A DNA stretch of 64,000 nt, taken from JBEKCP01 sp049509515 (lineage in GTDB: Bacteria; Planctomycetota; Planctomycetia; Pirellulales; Thermoguttaceae). The DNA is taken from NCBI GenBank assembly GCA_049509515.1, contig JBEKZV010000001.1, positions 186,001-250,000 of the forward strand. The letters run 5' to 3'. Positions 51,634 through 59,675 of the stretch are shown here, piece after piece. Position numbers and translations under genes: made by a program. The notes below the pieces were generated by a model. It searched no databases, had not been told where the DNA came from, and saw only the letters and a program-made list of their open reading frames with translations. Within the stretch, counting starts at the first letter, position 1. Each line of letters begins with the position of its first letter.

Positions 51634-52686
51634 TCACCTGTCCACCGGAACTAGGGAGACACGCAAGCCCAGGGGGTACTCACCGATCCCGGGCACGGCT
51701 ACCAGGACGATGCCGCGGTCCGCCGACCGGCAGTACCTCGCCGCCGTACCGACGCCACCGCCGCGACCCACGCGGTACGAGCCCGTAGCAGGCCCCGTCG
51801 GATCGTCCGTCGGTGAGTTCGCATAATATCCGCCATCATACCAGTCCGCACAACACTCCCATACGTTCCCGTGCATGTCATACAGCCCCCAAGCGTTCGG
51901 TTTCTTCTCGCCCACTGGGTGCGTCTTCAAGTCCGAGTTGGCACCATACCACGCACACTCGCCCAGTCCCGACTCATCGTCTCCAAAACAATAGCGCGTC
52001 GTGCTCCCTGCCCGGCAGGCATATTCCCACTGGGCTTCCGTTGGCAATACGAACTTCCCGCGTTGCGTGCCGATCTTTGCATTGAGTTTCTCAAGGAACT
52101 TCTGGCAATCGTTCCACGTCACGGTCTCCACTGGGTTCGTCGGACCCTTGAAACGGCTGGGATTGTTGCCCGTGACGGCTGCCCACTGTTCCTGCGTCAC
52201 CAGGAACTTGCCAAGGTAAAACGGCTTGGTGATCCGCACCCGGTGCTGCGGCTTCTCGCCGGAGTTAGCGCTCTTGTCCGAATCAGGCGAGCCCATCAGG
52301 AACTCACCAGCCGGAATCAAGACCATCTCCATTCTCACGCCACCGCCCAAGTCTACCGTAAGTTCCTTCAATGGGCTCTTTGCCTCAGGGGCGATGGCCG
52401 CAATCCGTCGCAATACGTCAGTCAGGTAAGGCCACACGTCAACGCAGTTCCGCCTGGCGCTTTGCACCAGCGTATAGAGCGTCGCCGCCGTCTGGCCGCC
52501 ATGCTCGCTTCCGAAAAACAAGTAGTTCTTGCGACCGATGGCGACGGGCCGCAGAAGCCGCTCAATCACGTTGTTGTCTATTTGTATCCTGCCGTCCTCA
52601 GCATACCGGACGAAGGCGTCCCAGCGGTTCAGCACGTAGTCGATCGCCTCGGCCAGTTTTGCCGTAGGACGCAACATGGGCCGCAC
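51634..52686 (-). CDS. SUMF1 (FGE-like) domain protein fused to an IS66 transposase tail
   Basis: A chimeric 350-residue frame. Residues 1-97 are the C-terminal end of an IS66 transposase (IDYVLNRWDAFVRYAEDG, IQIDNNVIERLLRPVAIGRKNYLFFGSEHGG, with the DDE Glu42). From about residue 118 it is a SUMF1/formylglycine-generating-enzyme-like domain: MEMVLIPAGEFLMGSP, VTQEQWAAVTGNNPSRFKG, PVETVTWNDCQKFLEKLN, LPTEAQWEYACRAGSTTRYCFGDD, NAWGLYDMHGNVWEC and RGGGVGTAARYCRSADR. The catalytic Cys pair of true FGE is not evident, so it is probably a binding module. A native start for the SUMF1 part may be the ATG at 52332. No signal peptide. Confidence 0.75.
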   Translation of the reverse strand: MRPMLRPTAKLAEAIDYVLNRWDAFVRYAEDGRIQIDNNVIERLLRPVAIGRKNYLFFGSEHGGQTAATLYTLVQSARRNCVDVWPYLTDVLRRIAAIAPEAKSPLKELTVDLGGGVRMEMVLIPAGEFLMGSPDSDKSANSGEKPQHRVRITKPFYLGKFLVTQEQWAAVTGNNPSRFKGPTNPVETVTWNDCQKFLEKLNAKIGTQRGKFVLPTEAQWEYACRAGSTTRYCFGDDESGLGECAWYGANSDLKTHPVGEKKPNAWGLYDMHGNVWECCADWYDGGYYANSPTDDPTGPATGSYRVGRGGGVGTAARYCRSADRGIVLVAVPGIGEYPLGLRVSLVPVDR

Positions 52687-53605
52687 CTCCGGCGTAACCG
52701 CTGAGGTATCCAGTGATCGCCTTGCCGTTGCCCGGCTTGAGCATCTTCACCTCCGTTTCGTCGGCGTTGATGACGATGCTGGCAAGCACCCGCTGGTGGA
52801 TCAATCGTTCCAAAGGCCGCAAGGCCAGGGCCGTCCGGCTCAACAGTCCGCATAACAGCGACCGCGACAGCCACCGCTTCAGCGGGCCAAGCAGCAATTC
52901 CTGCTGCCGATACACCGGCAGGTGGTGCAGGAACTTCCAGGTCACCAGCGAGGCCAGGATGCTTGGCCCGAAGAGGCTCTTCTCCACGGCCTGCGGCGGC
53001 CTCTCGGTGGTCTGCATCTGCGAACCGTCATGGCAGTGGGAACAACCGTAGGTGAACCGCACTTCTTCGACCACGTACAGCTTGGCCTCTTCCATTTCCG
53101 CCCGCTTCGTGACGTGCGTGCGGATGATGATCCGTTGAGCTCCACAGCAACCGCACGGCAACTCCGACTCTGGCAGCGGGTACTCGGTCCGCCGATGCTC
53201 CCAGAATTGCGGGAACTCGATCCGTGGCCGTCGTGGCTTTCGTCGAGTCCGAGGTGGGGCGGACCCTGGAGATGCTTCTGGGATGCTCTGTTCCGTGGTC
53301 CCCAGTCCTTCGACGGCTTCGGGCACGAAAAGCAACGTCTGATCGGGCGAGGGTGCATACCGTTCGCGTCGTTGCCCAAACATCGCCCGCTTGAAGAACC
53401 GCAGTTGCTCGGCGGCCTTCGCCAGTTGGTCCTGGTATGCGACAGCCATCTCTTGCTGCTGGGCGATGACCGCCGCTTGATGTGCGATGACTTCCTGCTG
53501 TTGCGAGATGACCGCTTGCTGCCGGATGTCGTTTTGCTCCAGCTCGCGGATGCGTTGCTCACAGGTCGCCAGTTGATCGGCAAGAGATGAACTTCCGTGC
53601 TCCAT
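52598..53605 (-). pseudogene. IS66 transposase (tnpC) N-terminal part, frameshifted
   Basis: The 335-residue frame starts with the coiled-coil leader (long Gln/Ala-rich QQQEVIAHQAAVIAQQQEM), then LRFFKRAMFGQRRERY (typical IS66 start), a zinc-binding CGCC...CSHC region, RPPQAVEKSLFGPSILASLVTWKFLHHLPVYRQQ and INADETEVKMLKPG with the first DDE Asp. After GYLSGYAG the frame is lost: the next 30 residues are nonsense, and the true tail continues in the frame of the SUMF1 fusion. It is inactive. Confidence 0.8.
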
Positions 53606-53671
53606 GCGATGTTATACGCTCGACACTGCGATTTGGTTCTGCTGGTATCGAAGATTGTTTTCGGGGTGCTG

Positions 53672-53857
53672 TCATGCACGACGCCATCGCGGACGACGGC
53701 GCACACTTGCCAAATCAATGCCTTCCAGGATCAGCGTCAAATCGCTCAAGCGCATCTCGATTCCGGCGGGCGAAATAGAGCCGTCTTCCTGTACTGTCCG
53801 CGCCGCCTTCGGTACTTCAAAGGTCCCGCCTTCCAACCGCTTGTACCAAATGACTCT
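53672..53857 (-). pseudogene. IS66 accessory protein TnpB, C-terminal fragment
   Basis: About 60 residues: VIWYKRLEGGTFEVPKAARTVQEDGSISPAGIEMRLSDLTLILEGIDLASV matches the end of IS66 Orf2/TnpB ('LWYKRLExGxFxxP...LxxxxLxxLLxGID'). The N-terminal half is missing; the fragment begins at the junction with the restriction gene at about 53857. Sixty-six bases separate it from tnpC, normal for IS66. Confidence 0.65.
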
Positions 53858-54744
53858 GTGAGTGCCTTCAAGTCGTGCGCCCAGAAGATCGCAAGCCCTC
53901 GTGCCTGCGCATCTTCCAGGTTGTGCAGTTTGTAGACCCCGCTTAGCACAGCTGCCGGGACCACCTGCCGGGTGCCGAAGTCCTTTGACCACGCCTCGGC
54001 CTTAGCAGCAGCGTCGTTGTTGAGACGTTTGACGGAGTTGGTTGCAGAGTTGGACACTTTGCACTCGATCGGCATGATGCGCGAATCCCAAAGCCGGACA
54101 AGAAAGTCAGCCTTGCGAATTCCAAAATAGCTTTCGCCGCAGAATTGCCCCGGTTCTGGTGCGTCAGTCAGCGTCAGGACTTTGCGTCTTGCCACTTCGA
54201 CCAAGCCGGCTCCAGTTAATACGCCACCGACCATTCCCTCCTGCGCCTGTTTGCCCTTGCTGCGTCTGTCTGTGCCGACGCGCTGGGTAGCCATGAGCGC
54301 TGCCGAAGCCAACACAGCCGCTTTCTTCTCGGCTTCGGTTGGGTCGCGCTCTTCCCGTACCCACGGGAATCTGCGTCGGTCCATTCCCACCCGAACGACG
54401 TTTATGATTCGCTGACGAGCTTCAGGATCATTGCGGAGTTGAGAAGCGTTCAGGGATGGAACTTCGGCAACGGTTCTAAGATCATCGTCGGAGATTGGCG
54501 GGCCCGCCAGATACCGAAACGCCCCGAACAACTTGGGATCGCTAAGGAACTCAATGGCGGTGTCGTCCAATTCGGTCAAGTTGATGGTGGTTTCAAACAG
54601 GTCCTCGACGTTGCCTAGGTATTCGTCGAATGCCTCCAAGTAGTCTTCTAGTGGCTCCTCGAGCCTTTCGTTACGGAAAATCTCAGTTGCGTGTTCGCTG
54701 TTCTTTTGCAGGTCTTCCGGAGTCCATCGCGGCGCTTGGATCAT
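53746..54744 (-). CDS. Type II restriction endonuclease, XamI-like, 3' end replaced by IS66
   Basis: A 332-residue protein. The start (MIQAPRWTPEDLQKNSEHATEIFRNERLEEPLEDYLEAFDEY) and overall length resemble XamI-family enzymes. DxxxxxxxxxxxxxECK (Asp213, Glu227, Lys229 in ADFLVRLWDSRIMPIECKVSNS) is a PD-(D/E)xK catalytic site. From about residue 297 (ESFGTSGWKAGP...) the sequence is an out-of-frame reading of IS66 tnpB, so the natural tail has been lost. The catalytic core is intact; activity is uncertain. The start lies one base after the methylase stop. AT-richer than the surroundings. Confidence 0.65.
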   Translation of the reverse strand: MIQAPRWTPEDLQKNSEHATEIFRNERLEEPLEDYLEAFDEYLGNVEDLFETTINLTELDDTAIEFLSDPKLFGAFRYLAGPPISDDDLRTVAEVPSLNASQLRNDPEARQRIINVVRVGMDRRRFPWVREERDPTEAEKKAAVLASAALMATQRVGTDRRSKGKQAQEGMVGGVLTGAGLVEVARRKVLTLTDAPEPGQFCGESYFGIRKADFLVRLWDSRIMPIECKVSNSATNSVKRLNNDAAAKAEAWSKDFGTRQVVPAAVLSGVYKLHNLEDAQARGLAIFWAHDLKALTESFGTSGWKAGPLKYRRRRGQYRKTALFRPPESRCA

Positions 54745-54745
54745 C

Positions 54746-56407
54746 TTACACTCCCCGTGCGAGCAACTCCGGTCCAGGGACCAAGATCCGTTCCACCTCT
54801 CTTGGCTCGAATTTCGTTAACCCCCCCGCATACGTTCGGCCTTGTGTTACTTGTACGGTCTTGCGAAGATAGATAACCAAGTTGTCGAGAATCGGCTTGG
54901 CAAACGCTTCACGCGGGTAGATACCGTGGGCAATGTTCAAGTGCCTTGCCAGCGCCCAATTGTGAACAAATGCCGGCGGGCGTCGCGCCATGTACGTTGT
55001 TAGGATTGGGGCGGGAGCACGCAGGCGAACCGACCACCAGGCTTTTCGATTCGTGGCAACGTAGCCCGTATTCGCCCCTAGCGATCTTGCCGTCACCAAG
55101 AATCGGTCAATCTTCTTTCGATCAGCCGCATCAAGAACGTCAAGTTCAACGGGTAAGTCAATGACTTTGCGCAGAATCGACGCATTCTCAATCGCGTTTC
55201 CGGCTTGGAACAGTTCGCGGGCTCTTGTCACTGTAGGGAACAAGACCGATTCAGGCAACTCCTGACTGTGTGCCCCGGCAATCCAAACTTTGTTTAGCCC
55301 CGTGACTTGCCCCCGATGTACGCGGCAGAGCTCCCCCAACTCAATGTAACCCTCCGGCCCGTCTTTGCCCGTGCGTGTCAGGTGTGACCATCGTTTCTCA
55401 GCCTCCAATCGCTCACGGCGAACCTCGCGGTTGCCGTTGGGCTCTTTCAACTCGTTCAGCCTCTCAACACGCTTCAGCTTGATCCTCTTCGGCTTCGCAC
55501 CAATCTGAAAGTAGGTGATCGCCGCCGTGCTTGCCGCATCGGGAAATGGAACGGCGGTAGGTTCGATAACCACGATGCGTTTGCCGCCGAGCTCGCCCAA
55601 GAACAATTCGCGCACGAGACTACCGTAGTTCACGTCAAGCCATTCGGCCGCCGTGATGAAGGCGCCGAAGTCACCCTTTGTCGCTTTCCGGACGGTCGCC
55701 AGGAAGAAGTAAACGTGGAGACCGGCAAGTTGGCTTGCGGAGTGCCCCCGCTTCGTTGCTTCGTCACTCAGCCAGGTCTTCCACCGCGAGTCAAGTTGAT
55801 GATGCCGAACGTAAGGCGGATTTCCAATGAAGAGGGTTGGCCCGGCCACCGGCGGAAGTGAAATGGCGCGGTAATCATCCAAGATCACTTCCGACCGCTC
55901 AGCCATGCCCGACGCGGCGAGATTCGCACGGGCTAGAATAGCGGGCATAGGGTCAATTTCAATTCCGACAAGGGCGGCCTGTGGAATGCGCCGCCCGCCC
56001 GCCGTAAGGTAACGCCCGGAACCCGTCCCGGGATCAACGATTCGCTTCGGCGCAGCCGTGCCTGCCGCCCATTCGACCATTGCGTTGACGATCGTGCGCG
56101 GCGTGAAGGTTGCACCGTTGGACCGACGCTCGGCAGGCAGCCGCATCTTGCAGAACGCCTCGCCTAGCGGGTCTTCCCCGGCTTCGATGCGGTTCCGGAC
56201 TTCGGCAACAACTGCCTGCGAGACTTGCTCGGCCTGACTGGCTAGCTTCTCTTCCGCCGAAGACCACCCCGCAACCGCACGCGCACCTAGCGCAATCGCA
56301 ACCGCGATAAGCGCCTTTTCCGAGCCGAGTCCCTCGCACTCGCTGGCGATAATCGGCCCATTACGGTCCGAGAGCACCCGCCGATGTGTGATGCTGAACT
56401 GGGTCAT
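54746..56407 (-). CDS. N6-adenine DNA methyltransferase of a type II R-M system
   Basis: A 553-residue class gamma (Eco57I/TaqI-like) methylase. GATFTPRTIVNAMVEWA (98-114) is the start of the MTase domain, VDPGTGSGRYL (about 124-133) binds AdoMet, IEIDPMPAILA is motif II, and GNPPY (195-199) is the catalytic NPPY. The C-terminal half (about 330-553), with GELCRVHRGQVTGLNKVWI and FAKPILDNLVIYLRKT, is the target recognition domain. First gene of the pair, followed by the nuclease with one base between. GC content is lower than in the rest of the window, suggesting transfer. Confidence 0.88.
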   Translation of the reverse strand: MTQFSITHRRVLSDRNGPIIASECEGLGSEKALIAVAIALGARAVAGWSSAEEKLASQAEQVSQAVVAEVRNRIEAGEDPLGEAFCKMRLPAERRSNGATFTPRTIVNAMVEWAAGTAAPKRIVDPGTGSGRYLTAGGRRIPQAALVGIEIDPMPAILARANLAASGMAERSEVILDDYRAISLPPVAGPTLFIGNPPYVRHHQLDSRWKTWLSDEATKRGHSASQLAGLHVYFFLATVRKATKGDFGAFITAAEWLDVNYGSLVRELFLGELGGKRIVVIEPTAVPFPDAASTAAITYFQIGAKPKRIKLKRVERLNELKEPNGNREVRRERLEAEKRWSHLTRTGKDGPEGYIELGELCRVHRGQVTGLNKVWIAGAHSQELPESVLFPTVTRARELFQAGNAIENASILRKVIDLPVELDVLDAADRKKIDRFLVTARSLGANTGYVATNRKAWWSVRLRAPAPILTTYMARRPPAFVHNWALARHLNIAHGIYPREAFAKPILDNLVIYLRKTVQVTQGRTYAGGLTKFEPREVERILVPGPELLARGV

Positions 56408-56811
56408 TGCACCGGTCCATGTCTGGTTTCCTGTTTCGCCGGTAAACGAAGGTCATCCCTGACGAAACATCGTCGCGCCGTCGGCGTATGTACTAATGTA
56501 CACAGAACCGTCGTTCCGGTCAACCCGGTTCGGGCCATTCCAGGAAAGGTCGCCATTATTTCGGGCGAAATAACCACTGGTACACAGGATACCGTGACAG
56601 CACCGCTAGCACCATCCCGCACCGGCAATTCCACCGGCGCGCGCTATGCCGAGGCAGTCAAGTTGCTATCGGCTGCCCCATAAGTCGGGGCTCAATCGGA
56701 GCTTTGTCTTGGCACTGTTTGGCCCCGAACAGGCCGGAATACCCCGGCGTGGGGGACTGGCCGGTGCAAAGACGGGTAGCAATGCCGTGGGCGCACTCCG
56801 GCTTTCCCGCA
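56408..56811. other. Region upstream of the R-M operon
   Basis: No convincing gene. It should contain the promoter of the minus-strand methylase. A palindrome TGTAC-TAAT-GTACA at 56489-56502 could be an operator, but no control-protein gene is present. Confidence 0.4.
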
Positions 56812-58416
56812 TCACTTCGCTTCCTCAAAGGCCTCGACCTGGAAGACGAGGATGCGGGCGTCGGCGCGGCGCCAGGCCGAGGCGGCCACGTGGGCCTTCT
56901 CCTCCGCAAGGCGGTTGAGGAACTGCTCCTTGCCGGGCAGCTCCTTCCACACCTGCGGCAGAAACAGGCCCTGATGCCCGTCTACCCGCAGCACCACTCC
57001 GTCGATCCCCGGCCGCAGTTTCGCCAGGAGGTCGTCGGGCGAGCGGGTCTTGAGGCGCTCGGGCACGGTCAGAACGCTGACCTCGATATTGATGCTCTTG
57101 AGCTCCGCGGGCTGGACGGGGCGGAAGCGGGTGTCTTCGACCGCGGCGCTCCGGCCGGCGTGCAGCACGGCCTCGTACAGCGGCTCCCGCGGGAAGATGC
57201 TGCCGATGCAGCCGCGAAGCTGCCCGTCCTTCTTGAGCGTGACGAAGCACGCCCGCGGTTCGTTGAGTTGCGCCGGCAAGTCTTTCAGGTCGGGCTCTGC
57301 CGCCTCTTTGCCTTCGGTGGCCGCGACGACCGAGCGGCGGGCCAGGTCCAACAGCAGCTTCCTTTGGGAGGCCGTGAACTCCGCCTGCCCGGCCGGAGTC
57401 TTCTCGGCCGGCCCGCGGTCCGAGGGCGGCGGCGCGAAAAACGCGACGGCCGCATAGCCCACCCCGGGCGTCTTGCCGGCGCCCGTCACGTCGCTGCTGT
57501 GCCGGTACTCCAGCAGTTGGGCCTTCCAGCCCTTCCGCTTGGCGACGTGCATCACGGTCAGGATCGGCCTGATCCCGCAGGCCAGCGAGACCTGGCGGTT
57601 GGTCTGCGTCATCCAGCCGTCTTCCTCGGCCTCCAGCCAATCGATCCCCAGCGACGTGATCGCGCGAACGGTGGTCTTGTCCAGCGACCGGGCCAGGTCG
57701 TAGGGGATGTAGTGCGTCAGGTCGGAGCTGGCCACCAGCAGCGTGTCGTCGTCGAGGACTTTGAGGACCGCCTCGGCGGCATCCTCCGGGTCCACGTCGC
57801 CGCAGACGGTGGGCAGCACGCTGAAATCCTTGAGCATCCGCTGCAAGAAGGGCAACTCGACCTCCACCGAGTGCTCCCACGTGAAGGGCGTCTCCTCGCC
57901 GAACGCCGGGAGTTGCTGGGGTGAGTCTCTCCACCAGTCGGGCCGCTGGACCTCGCACTTGGGGTGCAAGGAGAAGGGACTCAGCAGACCGAGCTGGGCC
58001 GCCTTCGGCGAAATGGGGATCTGGCCCAAGGGGGTTTGCATGGCATCGGCATCGGCCACGGCCGCGCCGTGGAACCAGGCCGTGTGGTTGGTGCCGAGGA
58101 TGATCACCGTGCCGAACTTCCGGCCGGCCAACTGCTTGAACCCCTTGGCCGCCACCCCGCCGGAGAACTCGTAGCCGGCGTGCGGACAGACCAGCGCGCG
58201 GAGGTTCTCGATCTTCTCGGCCTTGGCGGCGGCCAGAAGCTCGTCGACCTTCTTCGCCAGAGCGTCTTTGTCCTTGGGGTAGAAGTGTCCGGCGACGGCC
58301 GGCCCGAGCACCCGCTTCGCCTTGCCCTGCGGCTCGGTCGCCGCTCCCTCTCCCCGGCAACCCGCCAGGGCTGCAAGGACCGGCACAATCAGGATAGCTT
58401 TGCAAGAGAGTTTCAC
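56812..58416 (-). CDS. Lipoprotein fusion of Memo and AMMECR1 domains (AmmeMemoRadiSam B and A)
   Basis: A 534-residue lipoprotein: signal peptide with lipobox ALAGC (Cys20). A Memo domain follows (about 35-310: PAVAGHFYP, VCPHAGYEFSGG, ILGTNHTAW, SVEVELPFLQ, VASSDLTHYIPYD), then an AMMECR1 domain (about 350-534: KLLLDLARRSVV, ACFVTLKKDGQLRGCIGSI, VEDTRFRPVQPAELKSINIEVSVL, GLFLPQVWKE). In many bacteria A, B and a radical SAM protein form one system in the cytosol; here A and B are fused and exported, and no radical SAM gene is adjacent. Confidence 0.88.
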   Translation of the reverse strand: MKLSCKAILIVPVLAALAGCRGEGAATEPQGKAKRVLGPAVAGHFYPKDKDALAKKVDELLAAAKAEKIENLRALVCPHAGYEFSGGVAAKGFKQLAGRKFGTVIILGTNHTAWFHGAAVADADAMQTPLGQIPISPKAAQLGLLSPFSLHPKCEVQRPDWWRDSPQQLPAFGEETPFTWEHSVEVELPFLQRMLKDFSVLPTVCGDVDPEDAAEAVLKVLDDDTLLVASSDLTHYIPYDLARSLDKTTVRAITSLGIDWLEAEEDGWMTQTNRQVSLACGIRPILTVMHVAKRKGWKAQLLEYRHSSDVTGAGKTPGVGYAAVAFFAPPPSDRGPAEKTPAGQAEFTASQRKLLLDLARRSVVAATEGKEAAEPDLKDLPAQLNEPRACFVTLKKDGQLRGCIGSIFPREPLYEAVLHAGRSAAVEDTRFRPVQPAELKSINIEVSVLTVPERLKTRSPDDLLAKLRPGIDGVVLRVDGHQGLFLPQVWKELPGKEQFLNRLAEEKAHVAASAWRRADARILVFQVEAFEEAK

Positions 58417-58541
58417 GGCGGAGACTCCAATAGGTCATTTTAACGCAAATCCGGGGAATGTGACAGGTGGCGGGCATGGCAAATAGGACCGATGGGACCC
58501 ATAGGACCTATCTCTTGGCATGCCTACGCGGGCGTGAGCGG

Positions 58542-58638
58542 GTAGGGTGGGTCGAGCGGAGCGAGCCCCACCATTTTTCGGGCGAATTCTTGTGGTGGGG
58601 CTCGCTCCGCTCGGCTCGCTCCGCTCGACCCACCCTAC
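58542..58638. repeat. Family B inverted repeat, full copy
   Basis: A 97-base element beginning GTAGGGTGGGTCGAGCGGAG and ending in its complement, CGACCCACCCTAC. The centre contains CCCCACCATTTTTCGGG and CGAATTCTTGTGGTGGGG. A partial copy is at 41591-41650. It looks like a MITE or palindromic unit and fills most of the space between two minus-strand genes. Confidence 0.75.
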
Positions 58639-58661
58639 GCCCTGCCCACCGCCCACTCGCG

Positions 58662-59261
58662 TCACTTGGCAATGTCGGCCGTGCTGGTGACCGGAGAGCG
58701 GGGCAACCCTTCCCGCTGGAGCTTCAGGCCGGTGACGATCACGTCGGCGACGGCCCGCACACCCAGCGTCTGGTCGATCTGCTCCAGCAACTGCCGCTTG
58801 AGTTCCTGGAGGCCCGGGTCGTCGAAATCGCCGGGGTGGGCCTTGCGGAGCAGCTCTTCGATGTCCTGTTGGACGCGGAACTTTCGGGCGGAGAGCCGCG
58901 GCCGGGCGACCCGCTCGGCGGCCTCCTGCAGGGCGACGTGCAGTGCGAACTCGGCGTGGAGAGTCTGCCCCCCTTCGGCCTTATCCGCCTCGAAACGGAA
59001 CATGCCCAGGTCGATTTCGGCGGGAGGCGGCACCTGCTCCACCCGGCCGCTGGCGCGGTGATAGACGAAGGCGGTGCCCTGGATGGCGATTGTGGCAATC
59101 AGGACCACGAGCAGGAGCCAATGCCGGATGAAGCCCCGCCAGAACCCCCCCTTGCGGTCGGGCACGCCAGTTTGCACCGACTCCTCGCCGTCCATGCCGG
59201 CATGATGCCCGCCGGTGCCCGCCGACCCTGCCGCTTTCGGACCGGTCTTTTCGATTCCCAT
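58662..59261 (-). CDS. FliL-like single-pass membrane protein
   Basis: A 199-residue protein with one membrane helix (about 46-66, WLLLVVLIATIAIQGTAFVY) after a 45-residue cytoplasmic part. The periplasmic domain has IDLGMFRFEADKA, LHAEFALHVALQEAAERVA and a C-terminal helix-strand unit, LQELKRQLLEQIDQTLGVRAVADVIVTGLKLQREG, that follows the FliL plan ('xxLKxxIxxxLNxxLxxGxVxxVxFTxF'). It would influence stator function at the flagellum. It lies 12 kb from the flagellar cluster, and the similarity is moderate. Confidence 0.55.
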   Translation of the reverse strand: MGIEKTGPKAAGSAGTGGHHAGMDGEESVQTGVPDRKGGFWRGFIRHWLLLVVLIATIAIQGTAFVYHRASGRVEQVPPPAEIDLGMFRFEADKAEGGQTLHAEFALHVALQEAAERVARPRLSARKFRVQQDIEELLRKAHPGDFDDPGLQELKRQLLEQIDQTLGVRAVADVIVTGLKLQREGLPRSPVTSTADIAK

Positions 59262-59297
59262 GATAGGCCCTCCCCCGAGAACTATAGCTCAGGGGAA

Positions 59298-59390
59298 AAA
59301 AATTGGGGCCTCTGACGTGCCACGTTCCGTAGTGGCAAATCGGGCGGTAAGGGCAAGGTAACCGCCAGATTTTAGTCCGTCAGAGGCCCC
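59298..59390 (-). ncRNA. Candidate structured RNA with three-way junction and T-tract
   Basis: Outer stem GGGGCCTCTGACG (59305-59317) pairs perfectly with 59378-59390. Inside are a hairpin TGCCAC/GTGGCA (59318-59323, 59332-59337) and a longer one, AAATC-g-GGCGGT with ACCGCC-a-GATTT (59337-59348, 59361-59372). On the minus strand the outer stem is followed by AATTTTTTTCC (about 59294-59304), like an intrinsic terminator. It lies 37-129 bases upstream of the FliL-like start, in a 414-base intergenic region. Confidence 0.4.
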
Positions 59391-59408
59391 ACGGGCCAGT
59401 TTCGTTGG

Positions 59409-59425
59409 GCGAACCCTGGGTTCGC
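59409..59425. promoter_or_regulatory. Palindrome GCGAACCC-T-GGGTTCGC
   Basis: A perfect 8-bp palindrome with one central base, in the divergent region between the FliL-like and lipid-kinase genes. Could be an operator or repeat. The remainder of 59426-59675 shows only a TATACT (59647-59652) that might be the -10 of the 59676 gene. Confidence 0.4.
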
Positions 59426-59675
59426 ATTGTGCCTACGTTATGCACGCCTCGTGCCAGTCGGCTTGATTCTGACGACGGAATAAGCCGTTTGTCGCAAACC
59501 GTTAATATGCAATACTTTATTTCATTTCTGTAGCCCAGGGGCACTGGCGTCGTCGCACCACGGACACGTCGGGCGGCTGTAGCGTTTCGCAACAGTCCGT
59601 GCAGCAGGCCAATGCAACACCCTACGCATCCCGGGTCCCGTACCGTTATACTGGCGGCTGAAGGGAGATACCCCG

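Larger units (their letters stand above)
52396..53857 (-). mobile_element. Decayed IS66-family element
   Basis: Remnants of tnpB (C-terminal part, 53672-53857) and tnpC (52396-53605 in two frames). tnpC lacks roughly 130-150 residues, including the second catalytic Asp and the CWAHxRR region. Neither terminal inverted repeat nor target duplication could be found; one side is joined to a restriction gene and the other to a SUMF1 gene. Confidence 0.75.

Noticed and set aside
51634..52332. Genuine sulfatase-activating formylglycine-generating enzyme
   Set aside because: The paired catalytic cysteines of FGE are not apparent and no classical sulfatase with C/S-x-P-x-R lies nearby; it is better described as a SUMF1-domain protein.
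56384..56683. A 99-codon plus-strand frame upstream of the methylase
   Set aside because: Composition and motifs are uninformative, the region should hold the methylase promoter, and no ribosome binding site precedes it.
59305..59390. tRNA or tmRNA in the three-way-junction element
   Set aside because: The outer stem is 13 bp, there is no T-loop TTCGA pattern or anticodon arm, and only two inner hairpins exist.
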